From Streptomyces abyssalis (GTDB taxonomy: Bacteria; Actinomycetota; Actinomycetes; Streptomycetales; Streptomycetaceae): a stretch of DNA of 64,000 nt. How positions within the stretch are numbered: position 1 is the stretch's first letter; each line of letters begins with the position of its first letter. The stretch spans positions 907,540-971,539 of the forward strand of contig NZ_LJGT01000038.1 of the NCBI RefSeq assembly GCF_001751365.1, written 5' to 3'. Shown here piece by piece: positions 7,079 to 15,732 of this stretch. A program made the position numbers and the translations under genes. The notes beneath the pieces are model-generated. The model made no database searches. It was not told where the DNA came from and saw only the letters and a program-made list of their open reading frames with translations.

Positions 7079-9139
7079 ATGCCAGGACTCAATCGGCGCC
7101 GCTTCCTCCAGATCGCGGGCGCCACCGCGGGTTTCGCCGCCCTGTCGAGCAGCATCGAGCGCGCCGCCGCGATCCCCGCGGCGCGCCGCTCGGGCACGAT
7201 CGAGGACGTCGAGCACATCGTCGTGCTGATGCAGGAGAACCGTTCCTTCGACCACTACTTCGGCTCCCTCAGGGGCGTACGCGGATTCGGCGACCCCCGC
7301 CCCTCGGCACCGACCGGGAACAGGACGGTCTGGCACCAGTCGGACGGCACCAAGGACGTGCTGCCCTACCACCCTGACGCCGAGAACCTCGGCATGCAGT
7401 TCATAGCCGGCCTCAACCACGACTGGGCGGGCGGCCAACGTGCCTGGCACGGCGGCAAGTACGACCAGTGGATCCCCGCCAAGGGCACCGGGACGATGGC
7501 GTATCTGACGCGGGAGGACATCCCGTTCCACTACGCGCTCGCGGATTCCTTCACCATCTGCGACGCCTACCACTGCTCGATGATCGGGGCCACGGACCCG
7601 AACCGCTTCTACATGTGGACGGGCTACACGGGCAACGACGGCACGGGCGGCGGCCCCGTCCTCGGCAACGAGGAAGCCGGATACGGCTGGACGACCTACC
7701 CCGAGCGCCTGGAGCGGGCCGGGATCTCCTGGAAGGTCTACCAGGACATCGGCGACGGCCTGGACGAAGAGGGCTCCTGGGGCTGGATCGACGACGCCTA
7801 CCGCGGCAACTACGGCGACAACTCGCTGCTCTGGTTCAACAGTTACCGCGGCGCCGAGCCCGGCGACGCCCTCTACGACAAGGCCCGCACCGGCACAGAC
7901 GCCAAGAAGGGCGACGGCTACTTCGACGTGCTCAAGGCCGACGTGCAGTCCGGCAGACTTCCGCAGATCTCCTGGATAGCCGCGCCGGAGGCCTTCTCGG
8001 AACACCCGAACTTCCCCGCGAACTACGGCGCCTGGTACGTCTCCCAGGTCCTGGACGCCCTCACCTCCGACCCGGAGGTATGGAGCCGGACGGCACTCTT
8101 CATCACCTACGACGAGAACGACGGCTACTTCGACCACGTCGTACCGCCGTTCCCCCCGGACTCCGCCGCCCAGGGCGCCTCCACGGTCGAGACCGAGCCC
8201 GACCGGTACCGCGGCGGCGTCGCCGGCTACGCCCCCGGCCCGTACGGACTGGGCCAGCGCGTGCCCATGCTCGTCGTCTCCCCCTGGAGCACGGGTGGTT
8301 ACGTCTGCTCGGAGGTCCTCGACCACACCTCCATCCTCCGCTTCATGGAGCGCCGCTTCGGCGTACGGGAGCCGAACATCTCGCCCTGGCGGCGCGCGAT
8401 CTGCGGTGACCTCACCTCGGCGTTCGACTTCGGCCTCAAGGACACCGAGCCCGCCTCGCTCCCGGACACCGGCGCCTACGAGCCCCCGGACAAGGAGCGG
8501 CACGAGGACTACGTGCCGGAGCCGCCCGCCAGCCCCTCGCTGCCCGTGCAGGAGGCCGGTTCGCGGCCCACGCGCCCGCTGCGGTACGCGCCGCGCGTGG
8601 ACGGGGCGGCCGGGCCCGCGGAGGGCAGGTTCACGCTCACCTTCAGCGGCGGCGAGGCGGCGGGTGCCTGCTTCCTGGTCACGTCGGGGAACCGTACGGA
8701 CGGGCCCTGGACGTACACCGCCGAAGCGGGCAAGGAGCTCTCCGGCACCTGGAACACGGCGCACTCGGACGGGGTCTACGACCTGTCGGTCCACGGTCCC
8801 AACGGGTTCGTGTGCGCCTTCACCGGGCCCGGCGGCACCGCGGGCCCCGAGGTGACCGGCCGCCATCTGCCGGCGAGCGGCGACATCGAGCTGACCATGA
8901 CGAACCGCGGTGACGCCGACTGCGCTCTCACGGTGACGAACGCGTACGACGGTTCGAAGGAGACCTGGACCGTGCGCGCCGGCGGCCGAAGGGTGCAGAG
9001 GGTGAGCCTGCGGGCGAGCAGGCACTGGTACGACCTGTCCGTGTCCTCCGACACGGACCAGTCGTGGCGGCGCCGGCTCGCGGGCCACGTGGAGACGGGC
9101 GCGCCGGGCGTCAGCGACCCTGCGACGAAGACGGCCTGA
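7079..9139 (+). CDS. Tat-exported phosphocholine-type phospholipase C
   Basis: 686 residues, matching the length of non-haemolytic bacterial phospholipase C. The start was chosen so that the Tat signal NRRRFLQIAGATAG begins the protein; a GAGGT lies about 13 bases upstream. The phosphoesterase domain (about 40-430) has QENRSFDHYFG, DAYHCSMIGATDPNR and ITYDENDGYFDHV, which supply metal- and substrate-binding residues of the acid-phosphatase/PLC superfamily. Two C-terminal DUF756-type beta domains (about 500-585 and 600-675) follow. It would be folded in the cytoplasm, exported, and release phosphorylated head groups from phospholipids, supplying phosphate or choline. A strong bidirectional hairpin follows the gene. 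Confidence 0.92.
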   Translation: MPGLNRRRFLQIAGATAGFAALSSSIERAAAIPAARRSGTIEDVEHIVVLMQENRSFDHYFGSLRGVRGFGDPRPSAPTGNRTVWHQSDGTKDVLPYHPDAENLGMQFIAGLNHDWAGGQRAWHGGKYDQWIPAKGTGTMAYLTREDIPFHYALADSFTICDAYHCSMIGATDPNRFYMWTGYTGNDGTGGGPVLGNEEAGYGWTTYPERLERAGISWKVYQDIGDGLDEEGSWGWIDDAYRGNYGDNSLLWFNSYRGAEPGDALYDKARTGTDAKKGDGYFDVLKADVQSGRLPQISWIAAPEAFSEHPNFPANYGAWYVSQVLDALTSDPEVWSRTALFITYDENDGYFDHVVPPFPPDSAAQGASTVETEPDRYRGGVAGYAPGPYGLGQRVPMLVVSPWSTGGYVCSEVLDHTSILRFMERRFGVREPNISPWRRAICGDLTSAFDFGLKDTEPASLPDTGAYEPPDKERHEDYVPEPPASPSLPVQEAGSRPTRPLRYAPRVDGAAGPAEGRFTLTFSGGEAAGACFLVTSGNRTDGPWTYTAEAGKELSGTWNTAHSDGVYDLSVHGPNGFVCAFTGPGGTAGPEVTGRHLPASGDIELTMTNRGDADCALTVTNAYDGSKETWTVRAGGRRVQRVSLRASRHWYDLSVSSDTDQSWRRRLAGHVETGAPGVSDPATKTA

Positions 9140-9159
9140 GCCGACGGGCCCGAGCCGGG

Positions 9160-9204
9160 CCTGGCCGTGAACGCCGCCGCGGTGCGCGGGCGTTCACGGC
9201 CAGG
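9160..9204. terminator. bidirectional hairpin terminator
   Basis: CCTGGCCGTGAACGCC at 9160-9175 pairs perfectly with GGCGTTCACGGCCAGG at 9189-9204, a 16-bp stem with a 13-base loop, placed 20 bases after the phospholipase stop. There is no U-tract, as is usual in Streptomyces. It separates the phospholipase from the convergent methyltransferase. Confidence 0.75.
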
Positions 9205-9322
9205 CGTCGACGCGCGGCAGGGTCGCGGGGCTCAGGCCGCGCCGTGTGCCCTCGGCGACCACGTGGAGGGTGCGGACGGAGTGCGCCGACGGGCCCGGCC
9301 GGGCGGCGGGGTCGGTCCCGGG
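9194..9322 (-). pseudogene. possible remnant of a coding region (C-terminal fragment)
   Basis: On the minus strand, directly after the methyltransferase stop and a second in-frame stop, about 40 codons stay open with strong G/C third positions and protein-like sequence, including SVRTLHVVAEGTRRGLSP and LPRVDAWP, ending at a TGA inside the terminator stem. No start codon and no complete domain are visible. It may be the 3' remnant of a decayed gene or just GC-rich noise; I do not recognise a family. Confidence 0.25.
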
Positions 9323-9340
9323 TCAGACCCGGCGAAGGCG

Positions 9341-10066
9341 TCAGGCCCGACGGCGGGCCAGGACCAGGCGGCAGCGGGGGCTGCCGTCCGGCCGGCGGCC
9401 GAGGCTCTCCAGGGCGAGGGTCGTGACCGTGAAGCCGGCGGCGGCCAGGTCGCGGCGCACCTCGGGGAGGCGGAACCTGCGGTAGTACATGACGAATCGG
9501 GGGTGCCAGAGGGCGTTGCGCACCCGCATCGCGGCGTCGAACCCCCACAGCGTCCAGTACGGCCGCGACCCGACGCGGGGTGGCGCCGCGACGGGGAAGG
9601 CGAACAGGCCGCCGGGGCGCAGTGCGTCGTGGACCTGCGCGAACAGCGCGGGCCGCTCATGCGGCAGGAAGTGCCCGAACGCCCCGAAGCTGACCGCCAG
9701 ATCGAAGGCGTCGCGGACCGGCAGCGCGCGGGCGTCGGCGCGCACCCACTCCGCGCCGGGCACCGCGCGCCGGGCCTCGGCGAGCATGCCCTCGCTGAAG
9801 TCGACCCCGGTGACGGGCCCGTCGCACACCCGCCGCAGCACCCGCTCGACGCCCGCGCCGGTGCCGCAGCACAGATCGAGGCCCGCCTCGAACGGGCCGA
9901 GCGGGCGCAGCGCGCGGGCGGTGGCGTCCAGCATCCCGTCCGGGGTCCGGAACGGGCTGCTGTCGAACTTCGGCGCGAGCAGGTCGTAGCCGCGCCGCGT
10001 GGACGACATCGCCTGCCGGACCAGCTCCGCGAGCCCCGGTCCCCCGGGGGAGATGAACAGCGTCAC
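9341..10066 (-). CDS. class I SAM-dependent methyltransferase
   Basis: 241 residues. Motif I is LDLCCGTGAGVERVL (about 58-72), followed by GVDFSEGMLAEARR, then the acidic loop WVRADARALP and SFGAFGHFLPHE, so a Rossmann-type methyltransferase with bound S-adenosylmethionine is clear. The C-terminal third (about 150-240) is variable and would form the acceptor-binding cap; its substrate cannot be read. It is monocistronic, convergent with the phospholipase. Confidence 0.88.
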   Translation of the reverse strand: MTLFISPGGPGLAELVRQAMSSTRRGYDLLAPKFDSSPFRTPDGMLDATARALRPLGPFEAGLDLCCGTGAGVERVLRRVCDGPVTGVDFSEGMLAEARRAVPGAEWVRADARALPVRDAFDLAVSFGAFGHFLPHERPALFAQVHDALRPGGLFAFPVAAPPRVGSRPYWTLWGFDAAMRVRNALWHPRFVMYYRRFRLPEVRRDLAAAGFTVTTLALESLGRRPDGSPRCRLVLARRRA

Positions 10067-10122
10067 GCCCCCACGCTAGCCCGGACGGGCGGCGGAGGCC
10101 GCGGGTGTGCCCGGTGCACGGC

Positions 10123-10737
10123 TCAGTGCGACGCGGCCTCCCACTCGAACCCGTCAGGGTCGGTGAAGGGCCCGGCATCGCTGTTGATCACGAGCCGGTG
10201 CGACCCGGTGCCTTCGGGAGACACTCCGGCGACCTTGGCCAGGGCACGGCGCCCGTAGAGCGCCAGCTTCACGGGACTGGAAGGGTCGGCGAACTCGACG
10301 TACTTGCGGCCGAAGCTCTTCGTCACGGTGAGGCCGTGGTCCGCGTAGAACCGCTTGCTCGCGGCCACGTCCGCGACTCCCAGCAGGAGCACGATCTCGT
10401 CGATCTCCCTGGTGGCAGGGCCGGTGTCCTTCTTCGACGAGGTTGCGACCTGCCAGACCGTCCCGTCCGGGGCCCGTACGACTCCGCCGTAGCCCCAGAG
10501 CGACTTCGCCGCCGGCTTCAGCGGAGCGGCGCCCGCGTCGAGCGCGGAGTCGATGAAGCCGGCCACGGTGGACGGCTGGGACACCGAGAGCGTCAGCGTG
10601 AAGGCGCGGAAGCCGCTCGTCGGTGCCTGCGGGGCACGCAGTCGCACCTCGGGGCCCAGACCGAAGGCGGCGGAGTAGAAACGTTCTTCGGCTGCGGGGT
10701 CGGCGACCTCGAGGGTGACCGATGGGATGGCTGTCAT
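10123..10737 (-). CDS. two-domain VOC (glyoxalase-fold) protein
   Basis: 204 residues from ATG 10737, which begins the conserved first strand (MTAIPSVTLEVADPAAEERFY); the frame could extend 25 residues further upstream without gaining any domain. Two tandem VOC repeats are visible, the first up to about residue 100 (VVRAPDGTVWQV) and the second from about 112 (EIDEIVLLLGVADVAASKRFY) to the end (FTDPDGFEWE). Such proteins are lyases, dioxygenases or drug-binding proteins; the metal ligands are not clear enough to choose. Confidence 0.85.
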   Translation of the reverse strand: MTAIPSVTLEVADPAAEERFYSAAFGLGPEVRLRAPQAPTSGFRAFTLTLSVSQPSTVAGFIDSALDAGAAPLKPAAKSLWGYGGVVRAPDGTVWQVATSSKKDTGPATREIDEIVLLLGVADVAASKRFYADHGLTVTKSFGRKYVEFADPSSPVKLALYGRRALAKVAGVSPEGTGSHRLVINSDAGPFTDPDGFEWEAASH

Positions 10738-10840
10738 GGTGATCACGCTAATTTCGGGCCAGGCCAGGCGCTTCTCGATTCCTGACCGGTCTCTCCGGGC
10801 CCGCGCGGGCAAGGACCTCGGCGCGCGGGCCGAAACGACC

Positions 10841-12415
10841 TCAGAGCGCGGACCGGCCGGCGCCCTGTGACTGGCGCGACCGGCCGGCGCCCTGTGACTG
10901 GCGGGCCAGCTCCTTCGCCTCCGCCGCCGACGCCACCGACGGAGGCGAACCCTTCAGCGGCTGCCGCGCGGTCTCCTTCATGACCAGTACGGCCACCACG
11001 CCCACGACCGCGAAGAGCGTCGTGTAGAAGGCGGGCATCAGGTCGTTGTGCGTGAGCGTCACCAGTCCGTCCATGACCAGGGGTGTGGTGCCGCCGAAGA
11101 CCGCGACGGAGACGTTGTAGCCGATGGCGAGCGAGCCGTAGCGCACGTCGGTGGAGAAGAGCGCGGGCAGCGTGGCCGACATCGTGCCCAGCAGGCACAC
11201 CAGCGAGAAGCCCAGCATCAGCATGCCGCAGATCACCGCCGGGAGGCTGCCCTGCCTCAGCAGCAGGAAGGCCGGCACGGTGAGGACGACGAAGCCCAGC
11301 ATGCCGGTCATCAGCAGGGGCTTGCGTCCGTACCGGTCGTTGAGCCGGCCCACATGGTTGATCACACAGATCATCAGCACCATGGTTCCCACGAGAATGA
11401 AGGTGCCGTGGCTCGCCGGGTAGTCGAGGGTGTCGGTGAGATAGGTGGGCATGTAGGACAGCAGCATGTAGTCGGTCACGTTGTACGCGGCGACGAGCAC
11501 GATGCACAGCATCAGTACGCGCCACTGGTCCTTGAAGATCGTCACCAGTTCCTTCTTGTGACTGTGCTCGGGAAGGTGCGGCTGCGCAGCGGGGGAACCG
11601 CCCGGCGCCTCCCCGTCCTGAGTCATCCCCCCGGTCTCGCTCGCCAGCCGCCGGTACGCGGGCGTCTCGTCCAGTTTCAGCCGCAGGTAGAGGCCGACGA
11701 CGCCGAGCGGGCCGCCGAGCAGGAACGGGATGCGCCACCCCCAGGAGACGAGGTCGCCCTCGCTCAGGGTGACCTGCAGGACCGCGGCGATGGAGGCCGC
11801 GCACGCGTATCCGACGAGGGTGCCCAGCTCCAGGAAGCTCCCGAAGAATCCGCGCTTCCGGTCGGACGCGTACTCGGCGATGAAGGTCGAGGCCCCGCCG
11901 TACTCGCCGCCGGTGGAGAAGCCCTGCAGCAGCCGGAAGAAGATCAGCAGGACCGGCGCGAGGACGCCGATGGTGCCGTAGCTCGGGATGAGGCCGACGC
12001 AGAAGGTCGCCGAGGCCATCAGGATGATCGTCGCCGCGAGGACCTTCCTCCGGCCGATACGGTCGCCCAGCGGCCCGAAGAAGAGGCCGCCGAACGGCCG
12101 GACCGCGAAGGTCAACGCGAACGTGCCGAGGGAGGCGAGCGTGCGTGCGCCTCCGCTGAGTCCGGAGAAGAAGACGTCGCCGATGGTGACGGCCAGGTAG
12201 GCGTAGACGCCGAAGTCGTACCACTCCATGGCGTTGCCGAGGGCCGCCGCCCGCACGGCTCGCCTGACCGAACGCTCGTCGGTCACGGTGATGTCGCTGC
12301 GCCGCCATGCCGGGTGCCGCCGCCGCCGGATCGCCCGGAACAGCGCCTGGTGCCGCTTCACGGCCTCGGGATCGTTGCCGTCGAACCGCCCCGAGTTGCT
12401 GAGGTTCCCGGGCAT
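10841..12415 (-). CDS. MFS transporter, metabolite:H+ symporter (ProP-like)
   Basis: 524 residues. A cytoplasmic N-terminal extension of about 60 residues precedes the 12-helix MFS core. The family signatures are present: GNAMEWYDFGVYAYLA in helix 1, GDRIGRRKVL in the 2-3 loop, RLLQGFSTGGEYGG in helix 4, and NDRYGRKPLL in the 8-9 loop. The GNAMEWYDFGVYA start and GGEYGG are typical of ProP-type proline/betaine symporters, so osmolyte or organic-acid uptake is likely. The last 20 residues are a tandem duplication (RQSQGAGRS twice) encoded by a 27-bp DNA repeat. Confidence 0.9.
   Translation of the reverse strand: MPGNLSNSGRFDGNDPEAVKRHQALFRAIRRRRHPAWRRSDITVTDERSVRRAVRAAALGNAMEWYDFGVYAYLAVTIGDVFFSGLSGGARTLASLGTFALTFAVRPFGGLFFGPLGDRIGRRKVLAATIILMASATFCVGLIPSYGTIGVLAPVLLIFFRLLQGFSTGGEYGGASTFIAEYASDRKRGFFGSFLELGTLVGYACAASIAAVLQVTLSEGDLVSWGWRIPFLLGGPLGVVGLYLRLKLDETPAYRRLASETGGMTQDGEAPGGSPAAQPHLPEHSHKKELVTIFKDQWRVLMLCIVLVAAYNVTDYMLLSYMPTYLTDTLDYPASHGTFILVGTMVLMICVINHVGRLNDRYGRKPLLMTGMLGFVVLTVPAFLLLRQGSLPAVICGMLMLGFSLVCLLGTMSATLPALFSTDVRYGSLAIGYNVSVAVFGGTTPLVMDGLVTLTHNDLMPAFYTTLFAVVGVVAVLVMKETARQPLKGSPPSVASAAEAKELARQSQGAGRSRQSQGAGRSAL
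10851..10904. repeat. two-copy 27-bp tandem repeat at the end of the transporter gene
   Basis: The unit starting GACCGGCCGGCGCCCTG occurs at 10851-10877 and again at 10878-10904 with one change. It is in frame and duplicates nine residues at the C terminus of the ProP-like carrier. Confidence 0.9.
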
Positions 12416-12612
12416 GGCGCTGTTCTCCTCCGGACCCGCGTGACGCTGTGTGCTTCGTGTCTGCCGATCGTCCCGCTTCGTGTGTCAACCGTCCCCTCGC
12501 ACGCCTCACCGCGCCACTTGAGCGGCGGCCGTACTCGTTGTGACAAGCCGCCGTACGTCGCACGCGGCCGGGGGGTGCAACCAACTGGGAGTCAGGTGTG
12601 TCTTCTGATGCG

Positions 12613-12628
12613 AATGGTCTGGACAAAA
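12613..12628 (+). promoter_or_regulatory. weak DasR-like (dre) site
   Basis: AATGGTCTGGACAAAA resembles the DasR consensus ACTGGTCTAGACCAGT in its core (TGGTCT.GAC.A, 11 of 16). It lies directly upstream of the ribosome-binding site of the FG-GAP protein gene. DasR links N-acetylglucosamine to secretion and chitin use; the right half of this site is poor. Confidence 0.22.
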
Positions 12629-12641
12629 AAAGGAATTCGCG

Positions 12642-14162
12642 ATGACACCCTTGAGACGCCCCGATGTCCGCAGTGCCCGGGGAGGGCGGGCCGCGCGTGC
12701 CGCTGTGCCGCTGGCCGCCGCACTGCTGGCGGCGGGCGGCCTGACCGCCTGGTCGCTCGCGGCGGGCGAAGCGCACGCGGCGCCGGCGGGGACCGCGGCC
12801 CCCGCTGAGGACCTCAACGGCGACGGCCACGCGGACCTGGTCTCCGGCGCCCCGGGCGGCAAGGTCTCCGGCAAGGCGCAGGCGGGGTACGTGACGGTGA
12901 CGTACGGATCGGCGGACGGAATCGACCCGTCGAGCAGGACGCTGCTGAGCCGTTCGACGAGCGGCGTGCCCGGATCGGCCGCCGCCGGGCAGCAGTTCGG
13001 CAAGACCTTCAGCACAGGCGACCTGGACGGCGACGGCTACGGCGACCTCGTCGTCGGTTCCGCCGACGCGCCCTCCGGCAGCGTGATCCTCTGGGGCTCG
13101 CCGTCCGGTCCGTCCAAGGGCACCGCGCTCGGCGAGTACGGACGGACGCCGCAGGCCGGCGACTTCGACGGCGACGGCAAGGCCGACCTGGCGCTGCTCG
13201 GCGACGCCGAGGTGGGGGGCGACGACCCCGTGACGCAGCCGGCCGCACTGCTCAAGGGACCGGTCTCCCGTGACGGTTCGCCCGCCGAGCGGCTCGACTT
13301 CATGGACAAGTCCGAGTGGTGGGGCTACGGCGACGACGGACCCGGCTGCGCGGAGGACGACTCGTGCGTCGACGGCCCGTCCTCGGTCAGCGGGCCCGTC
13401 AAGGCCAAGGCGGTCGGCGACGTCAACGGCGACAAGCGCCAGGACATCGCGATCTGGCAGTACGAGGGCGACGGGGTGTGGGGCAACCACGTACTGCTCG
13501 GTGGTGAGGCCGGATTCAAGACGACGGGCACCGTGGGCGACTTCGGCTCCGTCGGCGACGAGGGCGCCGGCGACATCGGCGACGTGGACGGCGACGGATT
13601 CGGCGACGTCGTGCTCGGTGCCGGCCTGAACCAGAAGGTCACCGTCGTCTTCGGCTCGGCGTCCGGTCCGTCCGCCGACCGCAGCCAGTCCTTCGACCAG
13701 AGCATGCCCGGGTTCCCCGGCGCTCAGGAGGACGGAGACCGCGTCGGCTCCTGCATCTCGGTCGCCGACGTCACCGGCGACGGTCACGCGGAGGTCGCCG
13801 TCGGCATCAGCGGGGAGGACTTCGGCGGGCTGGACGACGCCGGCTCTGTCGCGCTGCTGCACGGCAGCTCCTCCGGCGTCACCGGCACCGGCAGCCAGGT
13901 CGTGCACCAGAACACGGCGGGCGTGCCCGGAGTGGCCGAGACGGGCGACGAGTTCGGGGCGGCGTGCGCCCTGAAGGACGTCGACGGCGACGGTCACCGC
14001 GACGTGAACGTCTCCTCCACGAAGGAGAACGCCTCCGCCGGAGCCGTGTGGTCGCTGCGCGGGACCGGCGACGGTCTGACGACGGACGGCGCGGCGGCCT
14101 TCGGCCCCGGCGACGTCGGGGGTCCTGTGACCGGAGCGCGCTTCGGCGGCTTCCTGCGCTGA
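12642..14162 (+). CDS. secreted FG-GAP repeat (integrin-alpha-like) beta-propeller protein
   Basis: 506 residues starting 6 bases after an AAAGGAA ribosome-binding site. A signal peptide (about 1-47; twin Arg groups, then AAVPLAAALLAAGG and AHA|AP) is followed by seven FG-GAP blades. Each carries an Asp-rich calcium loop: DLNGDGHADL, DLDGDGYGDL, DFDGDGKADL, DVNGDKRQDI, DVDGDGFGDV, DVTGDGHAEV and DVDGDGHRDV. The likely fold is a seven-bladed calcium-stabilised propeller outside the cell, a class usually involved in adhesion or carbohydrate binding. No sortase signal or anchor is seen, so it is probably released. Confidence 0.92.
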   Translation: MTPLRRPDVRSARGGRAARAAVPLAAALLAAGGLTAWSLAAGEAHAAPAGTAAPAEDLNGDGHADLVSGAPGGKVSGKAQAGYVTVTYGSADGIDPSSRTLLSRSTSGVPGSAAAGQQFGKTFSTGDLDGDGYGDLVVGSADAPSGSVILWGSPSGPSKGTALGEYGRTPQAGDFDGDGKADLALLGDAEVGGDDPVTQPAALLKGPVSRDGSPAERLDFMDKSEWWGYGDDGPGCAEDDSCVDGPSSVSGPVKAKAVGDVNGDKRQDIAIWQYEGDGVWGNHVLLGGEAGFKTTGTVGDFGSVGDEGAGDIGDVDGDGFGDVVLGAGLNQKVTVVFGSASGPSADRSQSFDQSMPGFPGAQEDGDRVGSCISVADVTGDGHAEVAVGISGEDFGGLDDAGSVALLHGSSSGVTGTGSQVVHQNTAGVPGVAETGDEFGAACALKDVDGDGHRDVNVSSTKENASAGAVWSLRGTGDGLTTDGAAAFGPGDVGGPVTGARFGGFLR

Positions 14163-14336
14163 CGCACCACCTCCGGGCGGGTGCGGCCGCACCCGCCCGG
14201 CCAGGTCAGCCGCGTCGGCGTCCCGGCGGTGACTCCCGGGCGCAGCGGGCGGATCCGGCGCCTGTCACCCGTGTTCCGACGCGAAGTCCCGGGTGACAGG
14301 CCGCAGTTGCCCGCGACGGGCCGGAAAGCGAAAGCC

Positions 14337-14744
14337 CTACTCCTCGCCGATGTTGACCATCCAGGCGATGCCGAAACGGTCCGTGCACATGCCGAACAGA
14401 TCGCCCCACATCTGCTTCTCCAAGGGCACGTCCACGGAGCCGCCGGCGGACAACTTCTCCCAGTAGCCGCGCAGTTCGGCCTCGTCGTCGCCGCTGAGGC
14501 TCACCGAGAAGTTGTTGCCCGGGGTGTGCTCCGTCCCCGGCGGGGCGTCGGCGCCCATCAGGGCGAAGCCGCGCGGCGTCTCCAGCATGCCGTGCATGAT
14601 CTTGTCGGCCTCGGGTGCGCCGCCCTGGCCGAACTCGCCGTAGGTGTGCAGCGCCAGTGTGCCGCCGAAGACCTCCTTGTAGAACTCCATCGCCTGCCGG
14701 GCGTCGCCGCCGAAGCTGATGTACGGGTTGAGACGCGAGGTCAT
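14337..14744 (-). CDS. PhnB-like VOC protein
   Basis: 135 residues; a perfect AGGAGG lies 5 bases before the ATG, which fixes this start over longer in-frame alternatives. The sequence NPYISFGGDARQAMEFYKEVFGG, then ALMGADAPPG and WGDLFGMCTDRFGIAWMVNI at the end are the hallmarks of the PhnB/DUF1428-like glyoxalase superfamily. Despite the PhnB name, family members are not shown to act in phosphonate use. Stand-alone gene. Confidence 0.9.
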   Translation of the reverse strand: MTSRLNPYISFGGDARQAMEFYKEVFGGTLALHTYGEFGQGGAPEADKIMHGMLETPRGFALMGADAPPGTEHTPGNNFSVSLSGDDEAELRGYWEKLSAGGSVDVPLEKQMWGDLFGMCTDRFGIAWMVNIGEE

Positions 14745-14915
14745 GAGAAACCTCCTGAATCGGAGCAAACAGTGGATTCCGTACATTAGCCCGGACCACT
14801 GACAACGGCACCCGGCCGTCACCGTCAATCTCCGGCCGCGGGACGGCCGGTGCCGCGGGTCACGCCGCCGCTCCCGCCGGCGGAAGACCACCGACGGCCC
14901 CGTCGCCGTCCCCCG

Positions 14916-15524
14916 TCAGTCGCCCCGCCAGATGTTGTCGAAGGCGTCCTGCTCGACGGATCTGCGCTGCCGTACGGCCTCCAGCTCCACCGAAGCGCCG
15001 TCGACCGCCGCGAGCACCGTCTCCACCGCCTCGTCGTCCACGATCCGGGTGTCGCGTCCGGTCTCGTCGTCGCGGATGCCGACGGTCGTCGCAAGCGCGA
15101 GGAGGACGGGCTCCTCCGACGCCCAGCGGTCCCCCGCCCGGCGGCGCCCGTACGAATCCGCCGGCACGGTACGGCCGGTCCGGAACGGCGACCACCGGCT
15201 CCGTCGCCGCGTGAGCTGCCCTTCCGCCTGAAGGGCGTCCAGATAGGCCGAGGCCAGCCCGCGGCCCCTGCGCCAGAGCCAGTCGCCGACGGGCTCGTGC
15301 GGCGCCTCCCGTGCGAACGACGCCGCGGCCCGTTCCAGCAGCGGGTCCGTCACGGGCGTCCCGTCGCCGGGCACGATCAGGTCGTCCTCCAGCGTGACGG
15401 CCCCGGCGCCCAGGAGGTCGACCAGTTCGGCTCCCGCCAGGGCGAGCGACAGTTCGCCCTGCTTCACGGGCCTGCTCGGCGTCACGTCCAGGGCGATGAT
15501 CATCAAGTCCCGCGGTGTGCTCAT
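14916..15524 (-). CDS. GPP34 (GOLPH3-like) family protein
   Basis: 202 residues from ATG 15524, with GGAG upstream. The sequence opens TPRDLMIIALDVTPSRPVKQGELSLALAGAELVDLL, in which the pattern of the GPP34 domain (early Leu-rich helix, then LxxAGAxLxxLL) is clear, and then continues in helical segments, with VGDWLWRRGRGLASAYLDAL in the middle. Eukaryotic GOLPH3 binds PI4P at the Golgi; bacterial members, abundant in Streptomyces, have no agreed function. It is transcribed away from the uncharacterised gene cluster that follows. Confidence 0.85.
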   Translation of the reverse strand: MSTPRDLMIIALDVTPSRPVKQGELSLALAGAELVDLLGAGAVTLEDDLIVPGDGTPVTDPLLERAAASFAREAPHEPVGDWLWRRGRGLASAYLDALQAEGQLTRRRSRWSPFRTGRTVPADSYGRRRAGDRWASEEPVLLALATTVGIRDDETGRDTRIVDDEAVETVLAAVDGASVELEAVRQRRSVEQDAFDNIWRGD

Positions 15525-15732
15525 GGAGGACTCCACATCAGGGGCGCCGGCACGGGATGCGACGCCGGGTCTCACCGGCCACGCACCCGCATGACGACGA
15601 GTGGTGCCGGTGTGGAACTGGGGCCCCCGACACGTACTCCCGTGAACCAGCCTAAGGAGCGGGAACGGCCGCTGCATTCGCAGGCCGTTCGCAGCCGATG
15701 CGGGCGCCCGGCCGCCGTGTTGTAGTGGTCAA

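Noticed and set aside
10743..14192. A 1,149-codon open frame on the minus strand
   Set aside because: It runs antisense to the FG-GAP gene and out of frame with the transporter; its composition is Arg/Gly/His/Val-rich with no domain. It is a by-product of high GC.
14337..14744. PhnB-like gene as part of phosphonate metabolism
   Set aside because: The PhnB name is historical; no phosphonate transport or C-P lyase genes lie nearby.
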